A stretch of 64,000 nucleotides of DNA from Methylophilaceae bacterium 11 (GTDB taxonomy: Bacteria > Pseudomonadota > Gammaproteobacteria > Burkholderiales > Methylophilaceae). Where the stretch lies: NCBI GenBank assembly GCA_000525025.1, contig JCKJ01000001.1, forward strand, positions 2,046,001 through 2,110,000, read 5' to 3'. Under the pieces are notes generated by a model that worked only from the letters and a program-made list of their open reading frames with translations, did no database searches and was not told the DNA's origin. Position numbers and translations under genes: made by a program. This document shows, one piece after another, positions 30,088 to 38,744 of the stretch (the first letter of the stretch is position 1; every line of letters begins with the position of its first letter).

Positions 30088-30119
30088 AAGGCACTCCTCA
30101 AGGCGTGCCTTTATTTTTT
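30088..30119 (+). terminator. Terminator after ftsX
   Basis: AAGGCAC (30088-30094) pairs with GTGCCTT (30105-30111), followed by a T-rich run. An additional CCCCT/AGGGG hairpin lies at 29993-30006. Confidence 0.75.
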
Positions 30120-30195
30120 GTGCGTAGCCAATACCTTCACAAGTCAGAAAATGTGCCTCGCACCATAAAAATAATTGGTATTTATCAATTTAAGT

Positions 30196-30224
30196 TTTCC
30201 AATCTTCAGAATATGTTGTAGAAT
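30196..30224 (+). promoter_or_regulatory. Promoter of the tRNA-Val/tRNA-Asp unit
   Basis: TTTCCA (30196-30201), 17-base spacer, TAGAAT (30219-30224). A GC-rich discriminator (GCGCTCCC) follows, as expected for a stringently controlled tRNA promoter. Confidence 0.55.
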
Positions 30225-30245
30225 GCGCTCCCTGTTGGTTAGGCA

Positions 30246-30321
30246 GGGTGCTTAGCTCAGTTGGTAGAGCGTCGCCCTTACAAGGCGAATGTCAGCGGTT
30301 CGACCCCGTTAGCACCCACCA
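30246..30321 (+). tRNA. tRNA-Val (anticodon TAC)
   Basis: 76 bases including an encoded CCA. The acceptor stem GGGTGCT/AGCACCC pairs fully; anticodon loop CTTACAA gives anticodon TAC; T loop TTCGACC. Followed after 61 bp by tRNA-Asp, presumably in one transcript. Confidence 0.97.
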
Positions 30322-30382
30322 TTCAACACAGTAGTCGCAAGTCGCGTTTAATACACGCATCAGTGCCAAAGTGATAGTTTTA

Positions 30383-30459
30383 GGAGTGGTAGTTCAGTTG
30401 GTTAGAATACCGGCCTGTCACGCCGGGGGTCGCGGGTTCGAGTCCCGTCCACTCCGCCA
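30383..30459 (+). tRNA. tRNA-Asp (anticodon GTC)
   Basis: 77 bases including encoded CCA. Acceptor GGAGTGG/CCACTCC, anticodon loop CTGTCAC (GTC), T stem-loop GCGGGTTCGAGTCCCGT. A strong terminator follows six bases later. Confidence 0.97.
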
Positions 30460-30464
30460 ATGAA

Positions 30465-30496
30465 TAAAAAAGCCTGCACTTGTGCAGGCTTTTTTA
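30465..30496 (+). terminator. Terminator after tRNA-Asp, probably bidirectional
   Basis: A-run, AGCCTGCAC/GTGCAGGCT stem with a two-base loop, then a T-run. Works for the tRNA unit on + and for the DUF1269 gene ending at 30524 on -. Confidence 0.9.
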
Positions 30497-30523
30497 TTGC
30501 CACATTAACCATTTAACCATGTG

Positions 30524-31048
30524 TCAAGGGAATAAGACATGCTCTGTCGGCCACACACCATCAAACGAAATCTCCGGGTGCTTCTCAGCCACTAGATCAC
30601 GCACCTCCTGCACGCGTTGAAAGGGTGCAATCACAATCATGAGCACTTGCCCTTTTGCAATTCTGCTCTCAAACCGTTTTAGTTGTGTATTGGGTATATT
30701 CGTTGCAACAATTGCTGTCCACACACCGCCTGCCAACAACCCAACCAATACACAAATAAGTATCATGGCCACCATAGGAATCGGCTTTGTATACCACCAA
30801 GTTGGAATAGCAATAGCCACCAGCCCCGCTGCCAATCCGGCAAGTGCGCCCAGCCCTGTACCTATTTCCCAGCCTTCAATCAAATCGGTACGTTCAGACA
30901 CAGCAGGCTCGGGTAAATCATCCATTGGCGTCCCCTGCTTGGCAAGAAAGTGGATGCGATTAGCGCTTACGCGCGCAAGTAACAAATCATTCATCATTGC
31001 ATGCGCACTATCTATATTGGGTAACATAAAATACAGTCGACGATTCAT
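30524..31048 (-). CDS. DUF1269-like membrane protein
   Basis: 174 aa. An N-terminal soluble part (MNRRLYFMLPNIDSAHAMMNDLLLARVSANRIHFLA, shown by its beta-alpha pattern) is followed by two membrane segments around residues 65-115 (Gly/Ala-rich GLGALAGLAAGLVAIAIP, then MVAMILICVLVGLLAGGVW), and by a second soluble part (GQVLMIVIAPFQRVQEVRDLV). This fits the DUF1269 family, seen in stress-response settings, whose biochemical role is not established. AAGGAG lies seven bases before the ATG. Monocistronic, between tRNAs and relA. Confidence 0.8.
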   Translation of the reverse strand: MNRRLYFMLPNIDSAHAMMNDLLLARVSANRIHFLAKQGTPMDDLPEPAVSERTDLIEGWEIGTGLGALAGLAAGLVAIAIPTWWYTKPIPMVAMILICVLVGLLAGGVWTAIVATNIPNTQLKRFESRIAKGQVLMIVIAPFQRVQEVRDLVAEKHPEISFDGVWPTEHVLFP

Positions 31049-31328
31049 GGTGATCTCCTTATTTAAGATTCGAGCTATCTACTACTCAAAGGTGGATACT
31101 GCCTAATTCGTGCACAAAGCGATTACGGTATATATTTTATGATTGCTGAATACGAACATCACTACATTGACTTCGGCAAATTTTTAATCAAAAAGTTCGG
31201 GCAATGTATTTTCTTGAGCATGGATATTGGCGCATATACGTTTGATTGACGTCTATTTACATGCGTTCGAAAATCTTTCAATATGCACTGTTCAACGCAC
31301 GGCAAGCGCTTTGATGCGATAATATTTT

Positions 31329-33551
31329 ATGGTTTCTGCACATCACTCCACTTCTGTTTCACTCAACCCCCATGCACAGGACATTGCCTCATGGGTTGCA
31401 TCCTCAGCCAAACGCTTTTCATCCACCGAAATCGCGCTGATCCGTGACGCCTGCAATTTAGCCACTGCAGCGTACGCTGACCATCTTGAAGTGACCGGCA
31501 CGCCATTGCTAGCACATGCACTAGGTACAGCCACCATCCTCATAGAGATGAACATGGATGTAGATACCATTGCTGCCGCCATCTTGCACGCTTTGCCAGC
31601 GCATATGGCTGACTGGCAAGCAACGCTAAAAGACCGTTTTAGCGCCAATATTGCAGATTTGGTCGATGGCATTTCACGTATGGAACAAATTCAGGCATTA
31701 AGCGAGATGGATGGCCTACGTGACCCAGAACGGAAAACTGACGATCAAGCGCGACAAATAGAGGGCTTGCGCAAAATGCTGCTAGCCATGGTGGAAGATA
31801 TCCGCGTAGTGCTTATTAAATTGGCAGAGCGCACGCAAACCTTACGCCATTTATCTGGCGCCAGCCTAGATTTACAAAAACAGATAGCGCAAGAAAGCCA
31901 AGGGGTATTTGCACCTCTGGCCAACCGCCTTGGCGTGTGGCAGCTAAAATGGGAGTTAGAAGATCTCTCGTTACGCTATCTGGAGCCGCAACTATACAAA
32001 GATGTTGCTAAAAAGTTGGACGAACGCCGCATAGACCGAGAGCAATACATTATCGATGTCGTGGCACAACTTAAACATGAGTTAAGCCAAACTGGCATTC
32101 AGGGTGATGTGAGTGGACGACCCAAGCACATCTACAGCATCATTAAAAAGATGAAGAGCAAGGGTTTGGACTTTAGCGAACTCTACGATGTTCGTGCAGT
32201 GAGAATTCTAGTTGAAGACATCAAGGACTGCTATGCAGCGCTAGGTCTTGTGCATAACCTATGGCAGCCTATCCCAGGCGAGTTTGACGACTACATTGCC
32301 CGCCCTAAAAGCAATAACTACCGTTCATTACACACGGCTGTGACAGGTCCGCGTGGTTTGGCGCTAGAAGTGCAAATCCGCACGTTTGAAATGCACCAGT
32401 ATTCCGAACTTGGCGTAGCAGCACACTGGCGTTATAAAGAAGGTGGGAAATCCGATGCCAAGTTTGACGAGAAAATCGCTTGGCTGCGCCAGATATTGGC
32501 ATGGAAAGATGAAGCATCCGATAGCAGTGACTTACTAGAGCAATTTAAAAGTGAACTGTTTCAAGATAAAGTCTACGTGCTGACACCACAAGGCAAAGTG
32601 ATCGACCTACCTAAAGGCGCCACCCCTATCGATTTTGCTTATACTCTGCATACTGATTTGGGACACCGCACACGCGGCGCCAAAATCAATGGCAGCATCG
32701 TGCCGCTCAACACAAAATTACAAAATGGCCAGCGTATAGAAATCCTGTCATCTAAATATGGCTCGCCCAGCCGGGATTGGTTAAGTGCCTCGCTAGGCTT
32801 TTTACAAAGCGCAAGCGCACGTGCCAAAGTGCGGCACTGGTTTAAATATCAGCACTTTGAAGAAAATGTTGCGCAAGGCCGAGCAAAATTGGACCGTGAG
32901 CTACACCGCGCTGGTATTGGTGCTATTAATCAAGAAAAAATCGCCCAAAAGTTGCACTTTCAAAAACTCGAAGACCTGTTGGCGGCGATTGGTCGCGGAG
33001 ATGTCAGTGAGCACCAAATTGCCCTGACCATTCAAGAAGAAATGGCGCCCAGAGCTGAAGAACCCCTGCCACCGGCCACCCCTAGACGCGTCACCGCACA
33101 AAAAGCGCAATCAGAGATAGTGCTGGAAGGCATTGGCAACCTGCAAACCAACACAGCTAAATGCTGCAAACCGCTACCACCGGATGCGATTGTAGGTTAC
33201 CTCACACGCGATCACGGTGTAACCATTCACCGCATGAGCTGCGCGTTTATCGTTCGACTACAGGAAGATCGACGTAATCGCCTACTCGGTGCGCAGTGGG
33301 GTAACTGCCAGAATGTTCGCACAACGATTGATATTGAGATAGAAGCTAACGATAGACAAGGCCTGCTTCGCGATATCAGCGATTTATTTGTGCGCGAAAA
33401 GGTCAATGCGACCAAAGCCAATACCATGACCAGAAACAATCTGGCGTTGATGCAGTTTTCAATAGAGATCGCGGATAGAGAACAGTTAAGCCGCTTATTA
33501 GCGCTAATTCAACAACTACCAAGTGTAACTGCGGCAAGGCAACGAGTTTGA
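31329..33551 (+). CDS. relA: GTP pyrophosphokinase RelA
   Basis: 740 aa (p)ppGpp synthetase. The N-terminal HD hydrolase region is degenerate: the HDxxED motif reads LHALPAHMAD, so hydrolysis is not expected. The synthetase domain carries EFDD at residues 318-321, the acidic variant typical of monofunctional RelA, with YIARPKSNNYRSLHTAV. Then TGS domain (VYVLTPQGKVIDLPKGATP), helical and zinc-finger region (AKCCKPLPPDAIVGYLTR), and a C-terminal ACT domain. It binds stalled ribosomes and makes the alarmone under amino-acid starvation. It lies between the tRNA unit and rpoH, separated from both by other genes. Confidence 0.96.
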   Translation: MVSAHHSTSVSLNPHAQDIASWVASSAKRFSSTEIALIRDACNLATAAYADHLEVTGTPLLAHALGTATILIEMNMDVDTIAAAILHALPAHMADWQATLKDRFSANIADLVDGISRMEQIQALSEMDGLRDPERKTDDQARQIEGLRKMLLAMVEDIRVVLIKLAERTQTLRHLSGASLDLQKQIAQESQGVFAPLANRLGVWQLKWELEDLSLRYLEPQLYKDVAKKLDERRIDREQYIIDVVAQLKHELSQTGIQGDVSGRPKHIYSIIKKMKSKGLDFSELYDVRAVRILVEDIKDCYAALGLVHNLWQPIPGEFDDYIARPKSNNYRSLHTAVTGPRGLALEVQIRTFEMHQYSELGVAAHWRYKEGGKSDAKFDEKIAWLRQILAWKDEASDSSDLLEQFKSELFQDKVYVLTPQGKVIDLPKGATPIDFAYTLHTDLGHRTRGAKINGSIVPLNTKLQNGQRIEILSSKYGSPSRDWLSASLGFLQSASARAKVRHWFKYQHFEENVAQGRAKLDRELHRAGIGAINQEKIAQKLHFQKLEDLLAAIGRGDVSEHQIALTIQEEMAPRAEEPLPPATPRRVTAQKAQSEIVLEGIGNLQTNTAKCCKPLPPDAIVGYLTRDHGVTIHRMSCAFIVRLQEDRRNRLLGAQWGNCQNVRTTIDIEIEANDRQGLLRDISDLFVREKVNATKANTMTRNNLALMQFSIEIADREQLSRLLALIQQLPSVTAARQRV

Positions 33552-33758
33552 CGTTCTATCTTGGCAACACGTCTCACTGAAGTTCTTACCATTAATTAGG
33601 GCATAGCAAGGCTAACTAATTCAAAATTTTCCAATTAATCTATCTTCGCCTAGAATCATAATCATATTTAATACAAGCGCAGAAACAACCAAATCAAGAA
33701 GAAAAGCACCCATTCCTTTGTAGCCGCTGATAAACACCTATGAGCCTATATAATGGCT

Positions 33759-34315
33759 GTTAAAGGGGAAGTCCACATGAAAAACAAATTGACAGTGTTA
33801 CTCTGCTTATTCTTAACATCAGGTTGTGCAACTCGGTATCAACCATATAGCTACTTTGGTGGTGGCGGATACAGAGATGTACAACTCGCAGAAAATGTAT
33901 TCAAAGTTACTGTAGAGGCGAACGGCTACACATCAAGCTCAAAAGCAACAGATTTGGCTTTGCTCCGCTCGGCAGATTTAGCTATTCAGCATGGATTCAA
34001 GTATTTCATTATTGGTGCTATGTCAGACGATTCGCGCTCTTCTTCATATTCAACGCCGACAACCACAAACATAAATGTTACTAGCTACGGAAACGCTGCT
34101 CATGGCACCGCACAGACCTACGGCGGGCAAACATATTTTGTTCATTTCCCTGCCCCATCAATGACAATCACGTGTTTTAAGGAAAAGCCCACATTTAATA
34201 CAACAATCTATGATGCCGAATTGGCCTCCAAATCGTTACGAGCACAATTAGGTGTCAAACAGCCTTAACCCATTATTCAAGTGACGATGATTAGCGATGC
34301 CTCTTACCTCCAACG
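33759..34315 (+). mobile_element. Candidate solitary gene cassette (lipoprotein gene plus decayed attC)
   Basis: The lipoprotein gene starts 18 bp after a GTTAAAGG core-like sequence at 33759 and is followed by an attC-like site whose R'' arm is CCTTAAC, nearly the complement of that start. Boundaries are inferred from the core-like sites; the left one carries one extra base relative to R''. Confidence 0.4.
33777..34268 (+). CDS. Lipoprotein, CC0125/CC1285-like
   Basis: About 163 aa from ATG 33777, chosen for its lipobox (LFLTSGC) and for AAAGGGGAAG upstream; the frame extends to 33753. The mature protein has YSYFGGGGYRDVQLAENVFKV near the N-terminus and a Ser/Thr/Asn-rich mid region (SSSYSTPTTTNINVTSYG). 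The block ANGYTSSSKATDLALLRSADLAI plus GFKYFIIG matches the small CC0125/CC1285-like lipoprotein family of unknown function. It is attached to the membrane by Cys lipidation. An attC-like sequence begins at its stop codon, so the gene may have arrived as an integron cassette. Confidence 0.85.
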   Translation: MKNKLTVLLCLFLTSGCATRYQPYSYFGGGGYRDVQLAENVFKVTVEANGYTSSSKATDLALLRSADLAIQHGFKYFIIGAMSDDSRSSSYSTPTTTNINVTSYGNAAHGTAQTYGGQTYFVHFPAPSMTITCFKEKPTFNTTIYDAELASKSLRAQLGVKQP

Positions 34316-34321
34316 TTAATT
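34262..34321 (+). repeat. Degenerate attC-like recombination site
   Basis: GCCTTAACCCATTATTCAAG at the left and CTTACCTCCAACGTTAAT at the right. The left half matches attC1 (TAACCCATCATTCAAG) at 15 of 16 positions. The right half deviates from the attC1 end at about three positions, and the central stem is poor, so it is probably decayed. Confidence 0.5.
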
Positions 34322-34360
34322 AATTTTTAGAACAAAAGCCTTTTCATGAACTTTTTTCCA

Positions 34361-34387
34361 CTAGCACTCTCCAAGCGAGAGTGCTAA
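34361..34387 (+). promoter_or_regulatory. CIRCE element (HrcA operator) upstream of rpoH
   Basis: CTAGCACTC, nine bases, GAGTGCTAA. It differs from the CIRCE consensus TTAGCACTC-N9-GAGTGCTAA at the first base only. It ends 16 bp before the annotated rpoH ATG, so HrcA binding would block or sit at the transcription start. No hrcA gene is in this window. Confidence 0.88.
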
Positions 34388-34403
34388 AATCAATTATTCG
34401 TCA

Positions 34404-35282
34404 ATGAAAAGGAGTTTTACTATCAACGCTTTGACCATTCCTTCAGTAGCCTCTTTAGATAGCTTAGATCAATACCTGCGCACGATTAAAGTGTTCCCGG
34501 TACTGACAGCAGAAGAGGAATATGATTATGCGACCCGCCTTAAAAAAGATGGTGACTTGGAAGCAGCGCGCGCGTTAATCGTGTCTCACCTGCGTTTAGT
34601 AGCCAGCATTGCGCGTGGTTACGCAGGCTATGGCTTGCCGCAATCCGATTTAATTCAAGAAGGCAATATTGGCCTGATGAAGGCGGTAAAGCGTTTTGAT
34701 CCTGACCGTGGTGTGCGTTTGGTATCCTTTGCGATGCACTGGATTAAAGCCGAGATGAACGAGTTTATTGTGCGCAACTGGCGCCTAGTTAAAACGGCGA
34801 CCACCAAAGCACAACGTAAATTGTTCTTTAATTTACGTAGCATGAAGCAAAGCTTTGACACCCTGAGTGCAGATGAAGTGCAGCATATTGCTAAAGAGCT
34901 TAACGTTAAACCAGAAGAAGTCATGGAGATGGAATACCGTTTAAACGGTCAGGAAATCTCTCTGGACGCGCATATTGATGACGATGGTGATGAATCATTT
35001 AGCCCAATTGCTTATTTGGAAGATGAAAGCCCGGAACCTGCACAGCATTTAGAAAACGTACAGACCGAGCAACGTCAATCTAGCGGATTGAGCAAAGCAT
35101 TGATGAGCTTGGACGAACGTAGCAGACGTGTAGTGGAAGCGCGCTGGTTAAACGAGAATGCGACGTCTACATTGCATGATTTGGCCGCAGAATTTAATGT
35201 GTCAGCAGAGCGTATTCGTCAAATTGAGCAAAAAGCGATGCAGAAAATCAAAAGCATCATGACGGCTGAACTTGAGCACTAA
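34404..35282 (+). CDS. rpoH: RNA polymerase heat-shock sigma factor RpoH (sigma-32)
   Basis: 292 aa from ATG 34404. Region 2 (SDLIQEGNIGLMKAVKRFDP, VSFAMHWIKAEMNEFI), the RpoH box QRKLFFNLR that marks sigma-32, and region 4 (SLDERSRRVVEARWLNE, FNVSAERIRQIEQKAMQKI). It directs heat-shock genes such as grpE here. The start is odd: the ATG lacks a ribosome site, whereas AAGGAG lies inside the coding sequence at 34409-34414, seven bases before an in-frame ATC (34422). Starting there would give INALTIPSVASLDSL, the length I would expect for betaproteobacterial RpoH. A CIRCE operator lies upstream. Confidence 0.96.
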   Translation: MKRSFTINALTIPSVASLDSLDQYLRTIKVFPVLTAEEEYDYATRLKKDGDLEAARALIVSHLRLVASIARGYAGYGLPQSDLIQEGNIGLMKAVKRFDPDRGVRLVSFAMHWIKAEMNEFIVRNWRLVKTATTKAQRKLFFNLRSMKQSFDTLSADEVQHIAKELNVKPEEVMEMEYRLNGQEISLDAHIDDDGDESFSPIAYLEDESPEPAQHLENVQTEQRQSSGLSKALMSLDERSRRVVEARWLNENATSTLHDLAAEFNVSAERIRQIEQKAMQKIKSIMTAELEH

Positions 35283-35327
35283 GTGTTAATCACTGGGTGT
35301 TAATCACTTGATGCTTTAATGACGCAA

Positions 35328-35372
35328 ATAAAAAAGCCGCCCTAATTTCTAAAAATAGGTGCGGCTTTTTTA
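35328..35372 (+). terminator. Bidirectional terminator between rpoH and the dynamin-like gene
   Basis: A-run, GCCGC-CCTA stem pairing with TAGG-GCGGC, T-run. It ends 19 bp before the convergent gene at 35391. Confidence 0.88.
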
Positions 35373-35390
35373 TTGTGCATTTATTGCCAA

Positions 35391-37352
35391 CTAAGCTGCT
35401 TGGCTCTCCGCTTCTTCGTTATCAAAATCCAAAGCGTTGCCCATGTGCTGGCGCAATACTTTTAAATCCATCACTTGAGAACGAATCGCTTTTTCTACTG
35501 TTTCCAGCTCGGCAATACGGTCTTCTAAGGTATCGGTGGCTTGGTAAATACGTTTAATGCTCTCCAACCGGCGGCGCAATTGAATCTGATGCTCGCGCAC
35601 TTGTGATTCCATTGGTGCAATCACTGCTTTTAACCAATTTTCTACATCACGGTTAGCCACTTCATACACATGTATCACGCGGCTGGCCAAGGTTTCAAAG
35701 AACTTGCTGGTCAACGTCATTTTCTCGTTAGCAATCATATTAAAAGCGGTATTGAACTGCTCTTTATAGGCACGCTCGTATTTAGCAAGCTCTTTTTGAT
35801 AGCGTAAGGTAGAGAATGCCGGCGGTTCAGACTTGCGCAAGCCATGCTCTTTGGCAAATTTCTCGTACATCACGTCCATCATTTTTTTGATGTCTTGAAT
35901 ATGCTCATCCGATGACACCAAACGGCCTTTTAATTCCAAGAAAAAGTCATCCATGGCATCACGAATCGTTTTGGTGAAATTGGCTTTCACCATCGTTTCA
36001 CGCGTATCGTGCACCTTGTGTTTCAGGCCATCCATGCCTAACAATGTGAACAGTTTATTGGTTTGTTGTGAGAACACGCTGCGTAATGCCTGAAAGCGTT
36101 GTAAACCTTTTTCAAAGTTTTCTTTGTCCACTTTCACTTTGTTCATCATGTGCTCAACAACGTCTTCGTTTTTACCGCGTAAGCCACGCAGTTCTTCCAG
36201 TTGTTCTAGCACACCACTAATACGTGATTCCAAAATCAGATTGGTATTGGTAATCAAATCATCAATCTCGTTTTTGGTGTTATCGCGTACGATTTCTTTT
36301 TTGGATGGAATCAACTCATCCGACAATGCTTTTTCCAACAGCGGCAGACGGCTTTGTTCAAGCAAGGATTCGTCGCCATTCACTTTTGCCAGCAGGCCTT
36401 TTTGTGCAGAAGTTGGGAAAATCTGTGTAGTTTCCAAGCCAAGCAGCTCAGCACTGACTTTCACTTGCTTCACTAGCTCTTTTTCGATTTCCACATCGTC
36501 TTTGAGCTCGTCCCACAAGCCATCAATCTTATTCAGCACCGCCATACGGCCTTTTTGTTTCCAACGTGTACCGCTAATGTATTGGCGCCACACATCAATC
36601 TCTGATTTAGTTACGCCGGTATCTGCACCTAAAATAAATAACACAGCATGTGCGTTTGGCAACATGTTCAGTGTTAATTCTGGCTCAGTACCAATCGCAT
36701 TTAACCCTGGGGTATCCAAAATCACTAAGCCCTGCTCCAATAAAGGATGCGGGAAATTAATCATGGCATAGCGCCAGCACGGCACATCCACAGAACCATC
36801 TTTATTGAGGCTCATGGCGTCGTCACTGTTGTTTGGATCATACAGACCAAGCTTCTCAGCTTCTTCTGCTGTCACACGCTTAGTACGGCTGACTTCTTTA
36901 AACGCTTCCACCATGCTGTCGTTGGAGTTCACATCAAACTCAACCACGGTCCATTCTTCAGGATAGCGTTTGTATTCGGAGGTTGATACATCGGTTGCGC
37001 GCGTATCAATCGGCAATAATTGCAATGAGGTAGGCTTGGTTGCTTCGTACAGCAACTCGGTAGGACACATAGTGGTGCGGCCTGCGCTGGAAGGCAGTAA
37101 GCGTTGGCCGTAGTCGGCAAAGAAAATCGCGTTAATTAGTTCTGATTTACCGCGTGAAAACTCAGCCACAAAAGCTACATTGAGCTTATCTTCACGTAAA
37201 CGCTCAAGTAAGTGCGTGATACGCTGCTCCACTTGAGAGTCATTTAATTCATGCTCATTCAGCCAATTGCGATAATCATTGATGCAATCAACTAGGGATC
37301 TTCTCCACTCAGAATAAGCTGCAAATTGATGTGCTAATCTATTTTCTGCCAT
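35391..37352 (-). CDS. Dynamin-like GTPase
   Basis: 653 aa bacterial dynamin family protein. G1 P-loop AEFSRGKS at residues 63-70, a long insertion with acidic repeats, G3 ILDTPGLNAIG and G4 LNKID in AVLNKIDGLWDE. The C-terminal half is predicted helical/coiled coil (EDVVEHMMNKVKVDKENFEK, LESIKRIYQATDTLEDRIAE), as in stalk regions. No obvious transmembrane paddle is seen, so membrane contact may be peripheral. Bacterial dynamins are linked to membrane stress and repair; the specific role here is unknown. Monocistronic, convergent with rpoH. Confidence 0.88.
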   Translation of the reverse strand: MAENRLAHQFAAYSEWRRSLVDCINDYRNWLNEHELNDSQVEQRITHLLERLREDKLNVAFVAEFSRGKSELINAIFFADYGQRLLPSSAGRTTMCPTELLYEATKPTSLQLLPIDTRATDVSTSEYKRYPEEWTVVEFDVNSNDSMVEAFKEVSRTKRVTAEEAEKLGLYDPNNSDDAMSLNKDGSVDVPCWRYAMINFPHPLLEQGLVILDTPGLNAIGTEPELTLNMLPNAHAVLFILGADTGVTKSEIDVWRQYISGTRWKQKGRMAVLNKIDGLWDELKDDVEIEKELVKQVKVSAELLGLETTQIFPTSAQKGLLAKVNGDESLLEQSRLPLLEKALSDELIPSKKEIVRDNTKNEIDDLITNTNLILESRISGVLEQLEELRGLRGKNEDVVEHMMNKVKVDKENFEKGLQRFQALRSVFSQQTNKLFTLLGMDGLKHKVHDTRETMVKANFTKTIRDAMDDFFLELKGRLVSSDEHIQDIKKMMDVMYEKFAKEHGLRKSEPPAFSTLRYQKELAKYERAYKEQFNTAFNMIANEKMTLTSKFFETLASRVIHVYEVANRDVENWLKAVIAPMESQVREHQIQLRRRLESIKRIYQATDTLEDRIAELETVEKAIRSQVMDLKVLRQHMGNALDFDNEEAESQAA

Positions 37353-37587
37353 ACCCGTCCCGTATCACGCTTTTTTACAATAGTGACTCTAGCATGATTT
37401 ATAAAAGCATCAAATAAATCAGCAGACTAAGATGTGTTTTTCAAAAAAATATCAGATAAGTGGTTAATTTTTTACTACAAACGGTCAACCGATGTTGTAT
37501 TTTGAATAATTCGCGCTAAACAATCAGTCATCTATGATGTTCTGTTATCATTTCAGTCTTGATTAATTGCTTATTTTTGATATCGAC

Positions 37588-37968
37588 ATGAGCGGACTAA
37601 CTCCAGACTCCCCGCGCCCGACAGCCATTAAACTTCATCAAGCGTCCAAGCTGCTAGAAATTCATTTTGATAACGATACCGAGTGCATGCTCTCTTGCGA
37701 AATGTTGCGCGTGTACTCGCCTTCTGCAGAGGTACGCGGCCATGGTGCTGGGCAAGAAGTGCTGCAAATTGGCAAAGAAGAAGTCAACATTGCGGCTATC
37801 GAACCCGTGGGCAATTATGCGGTCAAGCTAGTATTCTCCGATGGTCACGATACCGGCCTATACTCTTGGGATTATCTGTATTATTTGGCAGAAAATTATC
37901 AGGCATTATGGCTAGAGTACATCGGCAAGTTGGATGCTGCAGGGCACCCGCGCAAAGAAACTAATTAA
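37588..37968 (+). CDS. DUF971 domain protein
   Basis: About 126 aa. A single DUF971 domain, also found as the N-terminal zinc-binding domain of gamma-butyrobetaine hydroxylase; key blocks are [27 protein letters not shown] (read across residues 28-55) and [21 protein letters not shown] 37588 is preferred; the frame opens with TTG at 37567. It lies 11 bp before ubiE, and a DUF971 gene next to ubiE is frequent in beta- and gammaproteobacteria, suggesting a link to quinone synthesis or Fe-S metabolism without proof. Confidence 0.9.
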   Translation: MSGLTPDSPRPTAIKLHQASKLLEIHFDNDTECMLSCEMLRVYSPSAEVRGHGAGQEVLQIGKEEVNIAAIEPVGNYAVKLVFSDGHDTGLYSWDYLYYLAENYQALWLEYIGKLDAAGHPRKETN

Positions 37969-37979
37969 GGATGTTGCAC

Positions 37980-38744
37980 ATGGAAAATAACGGCGAACAC
38001 ACCACCCATTTTGGCTTTAAAACTGTTGCCGAGCATGAGAAAAAAGCTAAGGTTGGCGAAGTCTTCCACTCTGTAGCACAAAAGTATGACGTGATGAACG
38101 ACGTAATGTCTGCTGGGCTACATCGTGTCTGGAAGCAATTTGCAGTAGATACCAGTGGCGTGAAAGCGGGCGATAAAGTGTTGGATATCGCGGGTGGTAG
38201 CGGCGATCTATCCAAACTATTTGCTAAAAAAGTAGGGGTCAACGCCAGCCATAATCCTGGCGAGGTGATTTTGACTGACATCAATGCCTCTATGTTGGGC
38301 GTTGGGCGTGACCGCATGTTAGATGCTGGCTTAGCAATACCTGCCATGCAATGTAATGCCGAGCAATTGCCTTTCCCCGACCAAACGTTTGACTGTGTGA
38401 TTGTGGCATTTGGCTTGCGCAACATGACACATAAAGACGTTGCGCTGAAAGAAATGCAGCGCGTACTTAAGACAGGCGGACGGCTACTGGTTTTGGAGTT
38501 CTCTAAAGTATGGCAACCGCTGGAAAAACTGTATGACCTATACTCATTTAAGTTGCTGCCTATGATGGGCAAGTGGATTGCCAAAGATGCAGACAGCTAC
38601 CAATATTTGGCTGAAAGTATCCGCATGCACCCAGACCAAGAAACACTCAAACAAATGATGCTGGATGCAGGGTTCCATCGTGTGGATTATTACAACTTGT
38701 CTGCAGGTGTGGTGGCATTACACAAAGGATATAAAACAGCATGA
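37980..38744 (+). CDS. ubiE: Demethylmenaquinone/ubiquinone C-methyltransferase UbiE
   Basis: About 254 aa. SAM-binding motif [15 protein letters not shown] and conserved UbiE blocks FGFKTV near the N-terminus, [20 protein letters not shown], and [19 protein letters not shown]. It methylates C-2 of the ubiquinone ring. ATG 37980 has AAGGA nine bases upstream and is preferred over 37971. It overlaps ubiJ by four bases (ATGA). Confidence 0.96.
   Translation: MENNGEHTTHFGFKTVAEHEKKAKVGEVFHSVAQKYDVMNDVMSAGLHRVWKQFAVDTSGVKAGDKVLDIAGGSGDLSKLFAKKVGVNASHNPGEVILTDINASMLGVGRDRMLDAGLAIPAMQCNAEQLPFPDQTFDCVIVAFGLRNMTHKDVALKEMQRVLKTGGRLLVLEFSKVWQPLEKLYDLYSFKLLPMMGKWIAKDADSYQYLAESIRMHPDQETLKQMMLDAGFHRVDYYNLSAGVVALHKGYKTA

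Noticed and set aside
36124-36771. 215-aa plus-strand frame opposite the dynamin-like gene
   Set aside because: Ser/Phe-rich antisense shadow of a clear GTPase gene.
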